Positions 25,843 to 34,656 of a DNA stretch of 64,000 bases are shown here, piece after piece. A program made the position numbers and the translations under genes. Every line of letters starts with the position of its first letter. Position 1 is the stretch's first letter. Origin of the DNA: an uncultured Flavonifractor sp. (GTDB lineage Bacteria > Bacillota > Clostridia > Oscillospirales > Oscillospiraceae); NCBI GenBank assembly GCA_947346365.1, contig CANAAV010000011.1, forward strand, positions 16,340 through 80,339, given 5' to 3'. The notes beneath the pieces are model-generated. The model was given only the letters and a program-made list of their open reading frames with translations, had not been told where the DNA came from and made no database searches.

Positions 25843-27357
25843 ATGGCTGATCTTGGAAATGTTGTCTGCGCCGGTGCTCCTATTGTCCTGTTTACATACC
25901 TGCTGGCGGGCGCAAAGCTTCCCGCAGCCAAAGCGGCCGCCTGGGGTTTAGCTGCCGCTTTGGCTGCCGCTGTGCTGTGTTTTTCCGGCCGGCCTGCGCT
26001 TTTGGGCTGGAGTGCGGTAAAAGGCGCATGGAACGCCCTCGCCATTTTTGCCGTCATCCTCCCCGCTCTTTTTATTTATGAGCTTCTGGTAAAGGTGGAT
26101 ATGTTCGAACAAATCCGCCGCAAAGTAGAGGCGGCCATTCACAGCCAGCTGCTGCGCGTGTTGTTTATTGGCTGGGCATTCTCCAGCTTTTTGCAAAGCA
26201 TTACGGGATTTGGAGTCCCGGTTGCGGTCACCGCCCCCATCTTAATCGGTCTGGGCGTCGCCCCCGTCCGTGCGGTCCTGATCTGTATTCTCGGACACGC
26301 CTGGGGCGGGACCTTCGGCACCTTGGCCCTGGCCTGGGACAGCCTGTTTCTTCAGGTCCCGGAGGCTGCTGGGTCTGAGAAGCTGCTGCTGTGCACCTGT
26401 GTGCTGCTGTGGGTCTATAATTTCGTCTGCGGCGTGCTGGTCTGCCTTCTGTACCGCGGAAAGGCGCCGCATACGCGCGATTTGGGAATTGCCGCGTTTT
26501 TGTCGGCCCTTCAGGGCGGCGGACAGCTGGTCTTTACGCACCTCAATCCCGCCACTGCCTGCTTTATGGCCTCCGTCCTCTCCATGGGCGGCATTTTCCT
26601 GCTGGACCACCTCGGCCGCACAGCCGGAGAAAAAAGGCAGCCAGAGCGCAGCAGACCCCTATTGCACGCCATCTTCCCCTTCCTTACCCTCACCGTTCTG
26701 GTCGTGGTGTGTCTTTTTGTCACCCCGGTCTATCAATTTTTGAGCAGATGCCAGGTGGCGCTGCCTATTCCGGACGGAACCGGCGGCTGGGACCTTTACT
26801 CCCCCATCAGCGTTTTTACCCATTCCGGCACGCTCCTACTGGTGTCCAGCCTGATTTCCATACTCTTTTACCGCCGAAAAGGCTATTTGAAACAGGGAGA
26901 GCTCCGTCCCGTCATACAGGACACCCTGAAAAAAGCCTCAAACGCAATCCTGCCGGTGCTGCTGCTGCTCATCATGTCAAAAATCATGGATGGAACCGGA
27001 CAAATCCTCGTTCTGGCAAACGCAGTCGCGGGACTTTTGGCCCCCATCTATCCGGCCGCCGCGCCTTTGATCGGCGTGCTTGGTGCCTTTGTCAGCAGCA
27101 GCAATATGTCCTCGAATATCCTCTTTGCCCGCTTTCAGTACCAGGCCGCGCAGGTTATCGGAGCGGACCCCGCCGCCATCCTCGCCGCGCAGACCGCCGG
27201 CGGCTCTGTAGGGAATCTGGTCGCCGCCAGCAATATCGTGCTGGGACTGTCTACCGCCGGCGCCCCTGAAAAAGAGGGCGAAGTGCTGCGCTTCATGCTG
27301 TTTGTGGCACTGGGGTGCGGTCTTCTGCTCGGCCTATTGACATTTTGGCTTTCTTAG
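25843..27357 (+). CDS. L-lactate permease (LctP) family transporter
   Basis: 504 residues, about 13 membrane helices. It carries the LctP hallmark SSFLQSITGFGVPVAV (family consensus F-L-x-x-x-x-G-F-G-x-P) and, near the end, GAFVSSSNMSSNILFARFQ (consensus G-x-x-x-S-G-S/N-x-x-S-N). The family imports lactate or glycolate with protons. The adjoining genes (amidohydrolase, NhaC) hint at another organic acid or an amide product as substrate; this is inference. Expression probably depends on the divergent Lrp gene. Start ATG with GGAGTGA upstream. Confidence 0.85.
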   Translation: MADLGNVVCAGAPIVLFTYLLAGAKLPAAKAAAWGLAAALAAAVLCFSGRPALLGWSAVKGAWNALAIFAVILPALFIYELLVKVDMFEQIRRKVEAAIHSQLLRVLFIGWAFSSFLQSITGFGVPVAVTAPILIGLGVAPVRAVLICILGHAWGGTFGTLALAWDSLFLQVPEAAGSEKLLLCTCVLLWVYNFVCGVLVCLLYRGKAPHTRDLGIAAFLSALQGGGQLVFTHLNPATACFMASVLSMGGIFLLDHLGRTAGEKRQPERSRPLLHAIFPFLTLTVLVVVCLFVTPVYQFLSRCQVALPIPDGTGGWDLYSPISVFTHSGTLLLVSSLISILFYRRKGYLKQGELRPVIQDTLKKASNAILPVLLLLIMSKIMDGTGQILVLANAVAGLLAPIYPAAAPLIGVLGAFVSSSNMSSNILFARFQYQAAQVIGADPAAILAAQTAGGSVGNLVAASNIVLGLSTAGAPEKEGEVLRFMLFVALGCGLLLGLLTFWLS

Positions 27358-27403
27358 CGGCACGGCAATTTCGAAAATAAATTCTATGATTTCTAAAATA
27401 ATG

Positions 27404-27432
27404 TTGACATTCTATTTTTAATGGTGTATCCT
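27404..27432 (+). promoter_or_regulatory. Promoter of the amidohydrolase/NhaC genes with paired TTTCGAAA sites
   Basis: AATAATG then TTGACA (27404-27409), 17-base spacer, TATCCT (27427-27432). TTTCGAAA occurs at 27369-27376 and 27447-27454, on either side of the promoter, with a half site ATCGAAAG near 27470. Layout mirrors the promoter at 25766. Confidence 0.7.
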
Positions 27433-27490
27433 ACTTATAGATTACTTTTCGAAAGGTATGACCAAATAAATCGAAAGTTGAGGTGAGAGT

Positions 27491-29110
27491 GTGACACAGC
27501 TTTTCTACCATGGACGCATACACACAATGGATGGGGAACAGGTGGTCTCTGCTTTTTTAGTAGAGAATGGTATTATCAGCGCTATCGGAGACTATGAGCA
27601 GCTTAAGTGTGAACACCCCGGCTGTGCCTGTGTGGACTTAGAGGGAAAATGCGTGGTCCCCGGCTTTCACGACAGCCACCAGCATTTTTTGTGCTATGCC
27701 ATTGACAAGGAAAAAATCGACTTCTTCCACGCCCGCAGCCTAGAGGACATGGCCCAGCTGACCCAGGCGTACATTGAAAAACACCAGATTCCAAAGGGAC
27801 AGTGGATTCAAGGCGGCGGCTGGAATGAAAACAATTTCACTCGCCGGCAGCTCCCCACACGGGAGGATTTGGACCGCTTCTGCCCCGACCACCCCGCAAT
27901 CTTTACCCGCGCCTGCTGCAGCGTAGCGGTGGCCAATACTCTCGCTCTGAAAACCGCCGGTGTGTTTCAAAACCCGCCTGTGATGGAAGACGGGCGGATT
28001 GTGCTGGACGCCAACGGAATCCCCACCGGAATGCTGGAGGAGCGGGCCAGGTTTCTGCTCTATGACGTCATCCCCAATGTCAGCCGGGAGCACCTCAAGG
28101 AGCTGATCCTTACCTATCAGGAGGATCTTTTAAAATGCGGCCTGACCACTGTGCAAACCGATGACTTTAAGCTCTGGGACGCCTCCATCGACGACATTTT
28201 GGACGCATACCGGGAGCTGGACCGGGAGGGACGGCTGAAGGTGCGCTTTCACCAGCAGCTCCGCCTCATCAACCACCCCCAGTTGGACCATTTCCTTGCA
28301 CAGGGCCTGAAAACCGGGAACGGAACAGATTTCTTCAAAATCGGCGCTTATAAGCTGCTGCCCGACGGCTCTCTGGGTGGTAAAACCGCCGCTCTGCGGG
28401 AACCCTACGAGGGCGAACCGGAAAACCGCGGAATTTTAACTTACCATACGCCGGAGCTGTACAGCCTGCTGGAAAAGGCGCACACCCATGGCCTCCAGTT
28501 GGCAATGCACGCCATTGGCGACCGGACCATGGACCAGGTACTGGACTGCTACGAGCGCCTGCTGCAGGAGCACCCCGCCGCGGACCCCCGCCTGCGCATC
28601 ATCCACTGCCAGATCACCACCCAGGACATCCTGGAGCGCTTTGCCCGGCTGGGCGTTCTGGCGGATATCCAGCCCATGTTTATCCGGGCGGATATGGAGA
28701 TTGCACAGGACCTGCTGGGACCGGAGCGCACCCGCTGGTCGTACAACTGGAGGACCATGCACCAGATGGGGCTGCATGTCTCCGGCAGCTCCGACGCTCC
28801 GGTGGAGTCTTTCGATCCTCTCACCGCCATCTACTGCGCCGTCACCTCTCAGAACCTTTCGGGACAGCCCGCCGGGGGGTGGATGCCTCAGCAGCGGCTC
28901 ACCATGCAGCAGGCCGTGGCGCTCTATACCACCGGCTCGGCCTACACCTGCTTTGAGGAGGCATACAAAGGCAAGCTGGCCCCGGGGTATCTGGCGGACT
29001 TTTTGGTGCTCTCAGAGGATCTGTTTACGCTCCCCGAGGAGCGGCTCCTGGAGGTAAAGGTAGATCGCACCTACGTGGGCGGGGTTCTGGCCTTCCAACG
29101 CCGGACCTAG
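27491..29110 (+). CDS. YtcJ-like metal-dependent amidohydrolase (PF07969)
   Basis: 539 residues from a GTG start with GAGGTGAG upstream. The metal-site pattern VVPGFHDSHQHFL near residue 60 is the H-x-H motif of amidohydrolase family 3. Further His ligands are in LAMHAIGDRTMD and RIIHCQ, and the catalytic Asp is in VSGSSDAPVE. The C-terminal GKLAPGYLADFLVLSEDLF is typical of the beta-sandwich domain. The enzyme hydrolyses an amide or N-acyl bond; its substrate is unknown. It probably works with the flanking transporters, which share its regulation. Confidence 0.88.
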   Translation: MTQLFYHGRIHTMDGEQVVSAFLVENGIISAIGDYEQLKCEHPGCACVDLEGKCVVPGFHDSHQHFLCYAIDKEKIDFFHARSLEDMAQLTQAYIEKHQIPKGQWIQGGGWNENNFTRRQLPTREDLDRFCPDHPAIFTRACCSVAVANTLALKTAGVFQNPPVMEDGRIVLDANGIPTGMLEERARFLLYDVIPNVSREHLKELILTYQEDLLKCGLTTVQTDDFKLWDASIDDILDAYRELDREGRLKVRFHQQLRLINHPQLDHFLAQGLKTGNGTDFFKIGAYKLLPDGSLGGKTAALREPYEGEPENRGILTYHTPELYSLLEKAHTHGLQLAMHAIGDRTMDQVLDCYERLLQEHPAADPRLRIIHCQITTQDILERFARLGVLADIQPMFIRADMEIAQDLLGPERTRWSYNWRTMHQMGLHVSGSSDAPVESFDPLTAIYCAVTSQNLSGQPAGGWMPQQRLTMQQAVALYTTGSAYTCFEEAYKGKLAPGYLADFLVLSEDLFTLPEERLLEVKVDRTYVGGVLAFQRRT

Positions 29111-29165
29111 CCCCGATATCCACAGGGCTCACCGAGAAAACAATGGAAAAAGGGAGGAAAGAACC

Positions 29166-30791
29166 ATGAAAAAACAGATTCCCAGGCTGCTTTCGGCCGC
29201 GCTGCTGGTTTTGGCGGTCTGTACCGCCGTCTGTTTCGCGGCAGGGGGCGAGGCGCTCCCCGTCAGCTATGGAATTTTAAGTGTAATCCCGCCGATCCTG
29301 ACCATCGTCCTGGCTTTCCTTACGAAGCAGACCATCATTTCCATGTTCGCGGGCATCTGGCTGGGCGCCACGATCATCGCCGGCTGGAACCCTGTTGACG
29401 GACTGCTGCACAGCTTCACCGACTTTATCATTCCCCAGATCGCCAACGGCTGGAACGCCGGTATGCTGGTCATCATGGTGCTCATCGGCGGGTTTATGTT
29501 CATGCTCTCCGCCTGCGGCGGCACGGAAGCCTTTGGACAGTGGGCCAACAAGGTTGCAAACAGCCGCAAAAAGGGACAGCTGATGGCCTGGATCGCCCCC
29601 TTCGTCTTTATCTTTAACCAGGGCTGTCTGCTGGTGGGGGTCATTATGCGCCCCGTCACCGACAAGATGCACATCTCCCGCGTCAAGCTGGCCTACATCA
29701 CCGATGCAATGGGCGCGCCTTTGGTGTCCATGTCTCCCATCAGTGACAACGGCGTCTACCTGGTCGGCCTGATTACCGCCCAGATTGCCGCTTTGGGTCT
29801 GGGCGCCAACGCCTACAACCTGTATTTCGGCATGTTCCCCTTCAACCTGTACGGTGTGTTCTCTGTGGTAACCGTGCTGCTGGTGATCGTGCTGGGGCTG
29901 GACGTAGGCCCCATGTACAAAGCGGAAAAGCTGGCTGCGGATACCGGCAAAACCTATGCCGACACCGACCACCTGATCGCAGAGCCCCCCGACAACGTCA
30001 TGCCCGAGACCTACCACCTGACCATGAAAAATTTCCTGATCCCTATGGGTACACTGATTGTCACCATCTTTGCCTGCGTCTTCTACACAGGTCGCATCTG
30101 GGAAAACGGCTTTATCGGGTGTTTCGGCAACGCCAATATCCAGTTGTCTATCGCCATGTGCTTCCTGATGGGATCGGTTGCCGCCGGAATCGTCTGTGTG
30201 ACCACCGGAATCATGAAAATCAGCGAGGTTTTTGAGAAGTGGACCCAGGGCGGCTCCTCTATGGTCCAGGTTATGATTATTCTAGTGCTGGCCTGGAGTT
30301 TGAGCTCTGTGACCTCTACCATGGAGATCGGCCCCTACCTGACCGAGCTGGTCCGCGGCAGCATCGCCCCCGCGCTGATCCCTGCGATTATGTTCCTGCT
30401 GGGCGTGGCCATCTCCTTCGCCACCGGCAGCTCCTGGGGCGTCTGGGCCCTGGGTCTGCCCATCGTGATGCCCATGGCGGTAGAGCTCGGGCTGTCCATC
30501 CCCCTGGCCATCGGCGCGGTAGTCAGCGGAGGACTGTTCGGCGACCACTGCTCCCCGATTTCCGACACCACTATTCAATCCTCTACCAGCGCCTGCTGCG
30601 ACCACTTGCAGCATGTGAAAACTCAGCTGCCCTACGCCCTCACCGTGGGTATCTCCAGCCTGGTCGGTTTCCTGGCCGCCGGCTTTGTGCACCCCTATGC
30701 GGGTCTGCCTGTCACGCTGGCGTGCATCGTGGCAGTCCTTTTCGTCATGAAGCGGAAAAGTACGCTCACTCCCATCGCCCCGGCAAACTAA
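29166..30791 (+). CDS. nhaC: NhaC-family Na+/H+ antiporter
   Basis: 541 residues with about 12 membrane helices. The N-terminal helix resembles a signal anchor, followed by TKQTIISMFAGIWLGA. Family patterns: FIFNQGCLLVGVIMRPVTDK and, in the C-terminal half, SFATGSSWGVWALGLPI and GDHCSPISDTTIQSS (the G-D-x-x-S-P-x-S-D-T motif of NhaC). Some NhaC-family members exchange amino acids or organic acids instead of ions, so in this cluster a malate-lactate-type exchange is possible. GGGAGG precedes the ATG. Transcription ends in the duplicated terminator beyond. Confidence 0.88.
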   Translation: MKKQIPRLLSAALLVLAVCTAVCFAAGGEALPVSYGILSVIPPILTIVLAFLTKQTIISMFAGIWLGATIIAGWNPVDGLLHSFTDFIIPQIANGWNAGMLVIMVLIGGFMFMLSACGGTEAFGQWANKVANSRKKGQLMAWIAPFVFIFNQGCLLVGVIMRPVTDKMHISRVKLAYITDAMGAPLVSMSPISDNGVYLVGLITAQIAALGLGANAYNLYFGMFPFNLYGVFSVVTVLLVIVLGLDVGPMYKAEKLAADTGKTYADTDHLIAEPPDNVMPETYHLTMKNFLIPMGTLIVTIFACVFYTGRIWENGFIGCFGNANIQLSIAMCFLMGSVAAGIVCVTTGIMKISEVFEKWTQGGSSMVQVMIILVLAWSLSSVTSTMEIGPYLTELVRGSIAPALIPAIMFLLGVAISFATGSSWGVWALGLPIVMPMAVELGLSIPLAIGAVVSGGLFGDHCSPISDTTIQSSTSACCDHLQHVKTQLPYALTVGISSLVGFLAAGFVHPYAGLPVTLACIVAVLFVMKRKSTLTPIAPAN

Positions 30792-30865
30792 TCCCTCCCT
30801 GCTCCCCATCCGGCACACACAACGGGGCGCTTCCGCAGCGCCTCCCGCCCCGGGAAGGCGTTTGC

Positions 30866-30905
30866 AAAAAACGGAGGACAGCGCTGATGCTGTCCTCCGT
30901 TTTTT
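30866..30905 (+). terminator. Terminator of the nhaC transcript, first of two near-identical copies
   Basis: A-run, ACGGAGGACAGC and GCTGTCCTCCGT around GCTGAT, then T-run. The same 40 bases recur with one mismatch at 31108-31147, on the other side of a 202-base repeat element. Confidence 0.92.
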
Positions 30906-31107
30906 GCAACTGTCGAAAAAGCGGCTTCGCCGCTTTTTCGAGTCAATCGCGGCCTGTGGTGCGCACCGATTGCCCGTTTACAGCGGACAATCGGTGCGCT
31001 GACAGACCGAGAAGTGTTTTCTCCGACGCACATGTCGCCGGAGAAAACAAAACTTTACTTGATTCGCGCCCGGCGGCGCGAACTCTGCGAGACTTTTTGA
31101 CAACCTG
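30906..31107 (-). repeat. Dispersed multi-hairpin repeat, full copy A
   Basis: 202 bases between two near-identical terminators. Hairpins in plus order: CGAAAAAGCGGCttcGCCGCTTTTTCG (30914-30940, arms quoted in part), a 39-base stem from GCGCACCGATTG (30961-30999), GTTTTCTCCGACG...CGCCGGAGAAAAC (31016-31048), TTCGCGCCcggcGGCGCGAA (31063-31082), then CTCTGCGAGA. It is the inverse of copy B at 49753-49952 with only scattered differences. No convincing protein is encoded. Confidence 0.85.
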
Positions 31108-31147
31108 AAAAAACGGAGGACAGCGCTGACGCTGTCCTCCGTTTTTT
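31108..31147 (+). terminator. Second copy of the nhaC terminator hairpin
   Basis: Same 40 bases as 30866-30905 except for one loop base (GAC in place of GAT). Direct orientation. The pair brackets repeat copy A exactly. Confidence 0.9.
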
Positions 31148-31235
31148 CTTTATAGCGGCCCGCCTTCCTCAATTCCCAGCTTGAAAGGCGGGGCCCTTTA
31201 TGGTAAACTATTCCCATAAAAGTGAGGTGAGCCTT

Positions 31236-32009
31236 ATGCAATCCCATGAACTGCAATTTCACATCAAATGCAAGGCGGGGGACGTGGGGCGGTACTGTTT
31301 CCTGCCCGGCGACCCAGGGCGCAGTGAGAAAATCGCGTCCTACTTCGACCATCCGGTTAAGATCCAGTCCAACCGGGAGTACACCACCTACACCGGCACC
31401 CTGCTGGGGGAAACGGTCAGCGTCTGCTCTACCGGCATCGGCGGTCCCTCTGCGGTCATTGCCATGGAGGAGCTGCACGCCATCGGGGCGGACACCTTCA
31501 TCCGGGTGGGCACCTGCGGCGGAATCGCCCTGCCGGTAAAAAGCGACGACGTGGTCATCGCCACTGCGGCCGTCCGCCATGAGGGCGCTTCCCGTGAATA
31601 CGCCCCCATCGAGTTCCCCGCCGTGGCCGACTATGAGGTGCAGACCGCCCTGGTGGAGGCGGCCAAAGCCCTGGGTAAGCCCTGGCATGCGGGCGTCGTC
31701 CAGTGTAAGGACTCCTTCTACGGACAGCACGATCCCAAGCGCATGCCCGTATCCTACGAGCTGCTGGCCAAGTGGGAGGCATGGAAACGTCTGGGCGTGC
31801 TGGCTTCTGAGATGGAATCGGCGGCTCTGTTCTGCTGCGCCGCCGCCCTGGGCGTGCGGTGCGGCTCCTGCTTCCACGTCATATGGAACCAGGAGCGGGA
31901 GTCCGCCGGACTGGACCAGCAGGAGAGCCACGACCTGACCGCCGCTCTGGACGTGGGAATTGAGGCGGTCAAGCGTCTGATTCTGGCCGACCGGGAAACG
32001 GCGGAATAG
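31236..32009 (+). CDS. udp: Uridine phosphorylase-type nucleoside phosphorylase
   Basis: 257 residues from 31236, chosen because GAGGTGAG lies 7 bases upstream; an earlier ATG at 31200 has no site. PNP_UDP_1 family: phosphate-binding FLPGDPGR, then [20 protein letters not shown] and the nucleoside-site SEMESAALF. It splits a nucleoside with phosphate to base plus ribose-1-phosphate. The GGxxxxxK pattern and [11 protein letters not shown] fit uridine better than purine nucleosides. It stands alone between repeat copy A and a converging PTS-like gene. Confidence 0.88.
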   Translation: MQSHELQFHIKCKAGDVGRYCFLPGDPGRSEKIASYFDHPVKIQSNREYTTYTGTLLGETVSVCSTGIGGPSAVIAMEELHAIGADTFIRVGTCGGIALPVKSDDVVIATAAVRHEGASREYAPIEFPAVADYEVQTALVEAAKALGKPWHAGVVQCKDSFYGQHDPKRMPVSYELLAKWEAWKRLGVLASEMESAALFCCAAALGVRCGSCFHVIWNQERESAGLDQQESHDLTAALDVGIEAVKRLILADRETAE

Positions 32010-32099
32010 CGTCATACGCCGGTATATCCACAAAAATCGTCCTGCGTGAGCGGCCCTGCCGCGCCAATCCGGCTTTCCCCGATGCTGCGTACAGGTTCT

Positions 32100-33188
32100 T
32101 TACCGGAGGGTCAGATCTCCCTCTTTTATCCAGCCCGCTTTCCGGCAGGCCATCCCAATCCCCCAGCACAGCGCTGCGGGGAGCACAAAGCAGATCAGCA
32201 GCAGCCCCGCCCAGTCGAAGGCGGTAATCGCACTCTTGGCCCCGGTGGCCACATCGTTCACCCAGCCGGACCACACCCCGATCTGCCCCACCAGGCCGCA
32301 GGTACCCATGCCGGAGGCCACGCCGCCGGAGGGGTCGTTCATCTCCAAGTGAAACAGGCACGTGGCCAGCGGTCCGGTGATGGCGGAGGTCAGGATGGGT
32401 GGAATCCAGATTCGGGGGTTTTTCACAATATTGCCCATCTGAAGCATGGAGGTGCCGATACCCTGGCTGACCAGCCCGCCCCAGCTGTTTTCCCGAAAAG
32501 ACATGACCGCAAAACCCACCATATTGGCGCAGCAGCCCGCCACCGCAGCCCCGCCGGCCAGGCCGGTAAGCCCGATGGCGGCACAGATCGCGGCGGACGA
32601 GATGGGCAGGGTCAGCGCCATGCCAATGACCACCGAGACCAGAATGCCCATCCAGAAGGGCTGAAGCACCGTAGCCCAGCGGACAAAATCTCCCACCGCG
32701 GCGGCGGCGGTGCCGATCGCCGGCGCCCACCAGGCCGACAGGCCCACGCCCACTAAAATTGTAACCAGCGGCGTAACCAAAATATCCACCCGCGTCTGCT
32801 TGGAAACCAGCTTACCCAGTTCAGCGGCAATGATCGCGATAAAGAGCACCGCCAGCGGCCCCCCGGCCCCCTTGCCCCCGTCCAGCGTGACGCTGCCCAG
32901 GGCGTTGGCCGACCAGCCCACTGTTATCAGGGAAAACAGCACCAGAGGCGGCGCCTGGAGCGCATAGCCGATGGCCACGGCCATGGCCGGGCCGCACATG
33001 GAGGAGGCATAGCTCCCCGCCGTCACCAGCGCGTCCAGGCCCAGCTGCTTGCCCAGGGTGTCCAGAATCGTACCGATCAGCAGGGAGGCGAACAATCCCT
33101 GGGCCATGGCCCCCAACGCGTCAATTCCGTAGCGTTTGGCTGAAATTTCCACATTTTTCCGCTTGAGAAACTCTTGAAATACTCCCAT
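32100..33188 (-). CDS. PTS_EIIC_2-family membrane transporter (PF13303)
   Basis: 362 residues with about 9-10 helices. An N-terminal KRYGIDALGAMAQGLFASLLIGTI and a later VLQPFWMGILVSVVIGMALTLPISSAA fit the PTS_EIIC_2 family, which resembles the membrane subunit of sugar PTS but usually lacks nearby EIIA/EIIB, as here. Real substrates of the family are uncertain to me. A perfect 40-bp palindrome lies 27 bases in front of the start, so a dedicated repressor or activator probably controls it. No regulator gene adjoins. Confidence 0.8.
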   Translation of the reverse strand: MGVFQEFLKRKNVEISAKRYGIDALGAMAQGLFASLLIGTILDTLGKQLGLDALVTAGSYASSMCGPAMAVAIGYALQAPPLVLFSLITVGWSANALGSVTLDGGKGAGGPLAVLFIAIIAAELGKLVSKQTRVDILVTPLVTILVGVGLSAWWAPAIGTAAAAVGDFVRWATVLQPFWMGILVSVVIGMALTLPISSAAICAAIGLTGLAGGAAVAGCCANMVGFAVMSFRENSWGGLVSQGIGTSMLQMGNIVKNPRIWIPPILTSAITGPLATCLFHLEMNDPSGGVASGMGTCGLVGQIGVWSGWVNDVATGAKSAITAFDWAGLLLICFVLPAALCWGIGMACRKAGWIKEGDLTLR

Positions 33189-33215
33189 ATGTCATCTTCA
33201 TCCCCTATTCAGCAC

Positions 33216-33255
33216 ATAAGGCATTACAGGTGTCATGACACCTGTAATGCCTTAT
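33216..33255. promoter_or_regulatory. Perfect 40-bp palindrome (operator candidate)
   Basis: Each half is ATAAGGCATTACAGGTGTCA and its exact inverse, with no spacer. It lies between the divergent PTS_EIIC_2 gene (-) and GNAT gene (+), 27 and 47 bases from the two starts. Perfect dyad symmetry of this length with a core ACAGGTGTCATGACACCTGT suggests a dimeric or tetrameric regulator. My unverified recollection is that sites of NiaR (YrxA)-type niacin regulators look similar. It could also form a hairpin in RNA. Confidence 0.8.
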
Positions 33256-33302
33256 TATAGCCGCCAATCGAAAAATGTCAATCTTTTTTTGGAGGTTGCG
33301 CC

Positions 33303-33875
33303 ATGCACGCCTACGTGTTCCGCTCCCCCCGGCTGGGCTTTCTTGCGGCCAATCCCGCCCTGGCCCGGCCCGCCGCCGCCTTTTACCGGAGAAACCAGAG
33401 CGCTTTCGCCCCCTTTGATCCCATTCAGCCGGAGGAATTTTTCACCCCTGAGGGGCAGCGGGAGCGGCTGGCCCGAGACCTGGAGCAGGCCGCGGCCGGT
33501 CGCTGCTTCCGCTTTTTGCTCGTCCAGCCCCGGCACCCCGGCAAAATCATCGGGCTGGCGGGCCTAAATGAAATTGTCCGCGGCGCGTTCCAGTCCTGCT
33601 TTCTGTCCTATAAAATCGACCGCACCCTTTGGAAGCAGGGTCTGGGCACAGAGGCTGTCTCCTATACCGCCCAGTGGGCTTTCCGGGTACTGGGACTTCA
33701 CCGGGTGGAAGCCAACATCATGCCCCGCAACCTCCCCTCTCTCCGGGCGGCGGAAAAGGCCGGTTTTTCCCGCGAGGGCGTCTCCCCCCACTATCTGCGC
33801 ATCAACGGCGTGTGGGAGGACCATGTGCACATGGTCCTTCTCCAAGAGGACTCCCGCAAAACAGGCGTGCTGTGA
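33303..33875 (+). CDS. GNAT N-acetyltransferase, RimJ/RimL type
   Basis: 190 residues. Pattern of ribosomal-protein-type acetyltransferases: IIGLAGLNEIVRGAFQSC, then the acetyl-CoA loop WKQGLGTEAVSYTAQWAF, then HRVEANIMPRNLPSLRAAEK and GFSREGVSPHYLRINGVWED. TTTGGAGG precedes the ATG by about 8 bases. The substrate may be an N-terminal amino group, but the family also modifies metabolites. It ends 21 bases before a partial repeat copy. Confidence 0.9.
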   Translation: MHAYVFRSPRLGFLAANPALARPAAAFYRRNQSAFAPFDPIQPEEFFTPEGQRERLARDLEQAAAGRCFRFLLVQPRHPGKIIGLAGLNEIVRGAFQSCFLSYKIDRTLWKQGLGTEAVSYTAQWAFRVLGLHRVEANIMPRNLPSLRAAEKAGFSREGVSPHYLRINGVWEDHVHMVLLQEDSRKTGVL

Positions 33876-33895
33876 CCTCAGCCACGGCACGCCTC

Positions 33896-33966
33896 AGGTT
33901 GTCAAACGTCTCGCAGGATTTGCGCCGCCGGGCGCAAATCCAGTAAAGTTCCATTTTCTCCGGTGG
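33896..33966 (+). repeat. Partial copy (C) of the dispersed multi-hairpin repeat
   Basis: GGTTGTCAAACGTCTCGCAG, then a hairpin TTTGCGCCgccgGGCGCAAA, CCAGTAAAGTT and the left arm TTTTCTCCGG of the next hairpin. It then breaks off. Order and sequence match the same end of copies A (inverse) and B. No duplicated terminator flanks it. It fills the gap between two converging GNAT genes. Confidence 0.75.
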
Positions 33967-33982
33967 ACAGCTTCCACTGCGT

Positions 33983-34444
33983 TCATAGCTCCAGCTCCAT
34001 CCGGATATCGGAGAGCTGAAACCATTTGTCGGAGTACTCCACGTACCGAAATCCAAAGGCCTCGTACAGGCGCAGGGCGTCTTTGAGTTTGTGGTTGGAG
34101 GTGACCACCAGTACCTTCTGCCCCAGCTCCCGAGCCGCCTGGATGGCCGCCTCCATCAGCGCGCGGCCCACTCCCTGGCGGCGGCATTCCTCCTTGACGC
34201 CGAACTTCAAGGCCTCACACTGGCCCTCCTCCTGAAGCTCCAGCATCACCATGCCTACAATCTCCTCCCCTCGGCGGGCCAGCAGCACTCTGCCTCCGCC
34301 GGCTAAAAACCGCTCCGGCTCAGCCAGCATCTCCAAATCCACCGGCTCCAGAAGATCGTATTCCAGCAGCCAGGGCAGGGAGATGTCCTCCAAGTCCTGC
34401 TTATAGCGCTCCTCATAGCCGATGATCTCGAGGGTCTTCTCCAT
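33983..34444 (-). CDS. GNAT-family N-acetyltransferase
   Basis: 153 residues. Central FGVKEECRRQGVGRALME is motif A of the GNAT fold (R/Q-x-x-G-x-G), followed by KVLVVTSNHKLKDALRLYEAFGF. This is a small single-domain acetyltransferase with unknown substrate. It is not closely similar to the GNAT protein encoded at 33303, so the two are not a recent duplication. Its start is near AGGAGG on the minus strand. Confidence 0.88.
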   Translation of the reverse strand: MEKTLEIIGYEERYKQDLEDISLPWLLEYDLLEPVDLEMLAEPERFLAGGGRVLLARRGEEIVGMVMLELQEEGQCEALKFGVKEECRRQGVGRALMEAAIQAARELGQKVLVVTSNHKLKDALRLYEAFGFRYVEYSDKWFQLSDIRMELEL

Positions 34445-34656
34445 CCTATGCGGCCTCCTTTGGTAGTACTGCTATCATACCATCCCCCCGCCCTCCCGTC
34501 AACCGTTGTCTCGAAAAGACTCCCTGCAAGGAGCGCCTTCCACCAAAAATTTCGGTGATTTCACACCCACGGATGGAATGAAACGCAGCCGTGTGATACA
34601 ATACAAATCATCCGTCCCGCCTCTGCGCGGGCAGGAAAAGAAGGGTATACCGGTCT

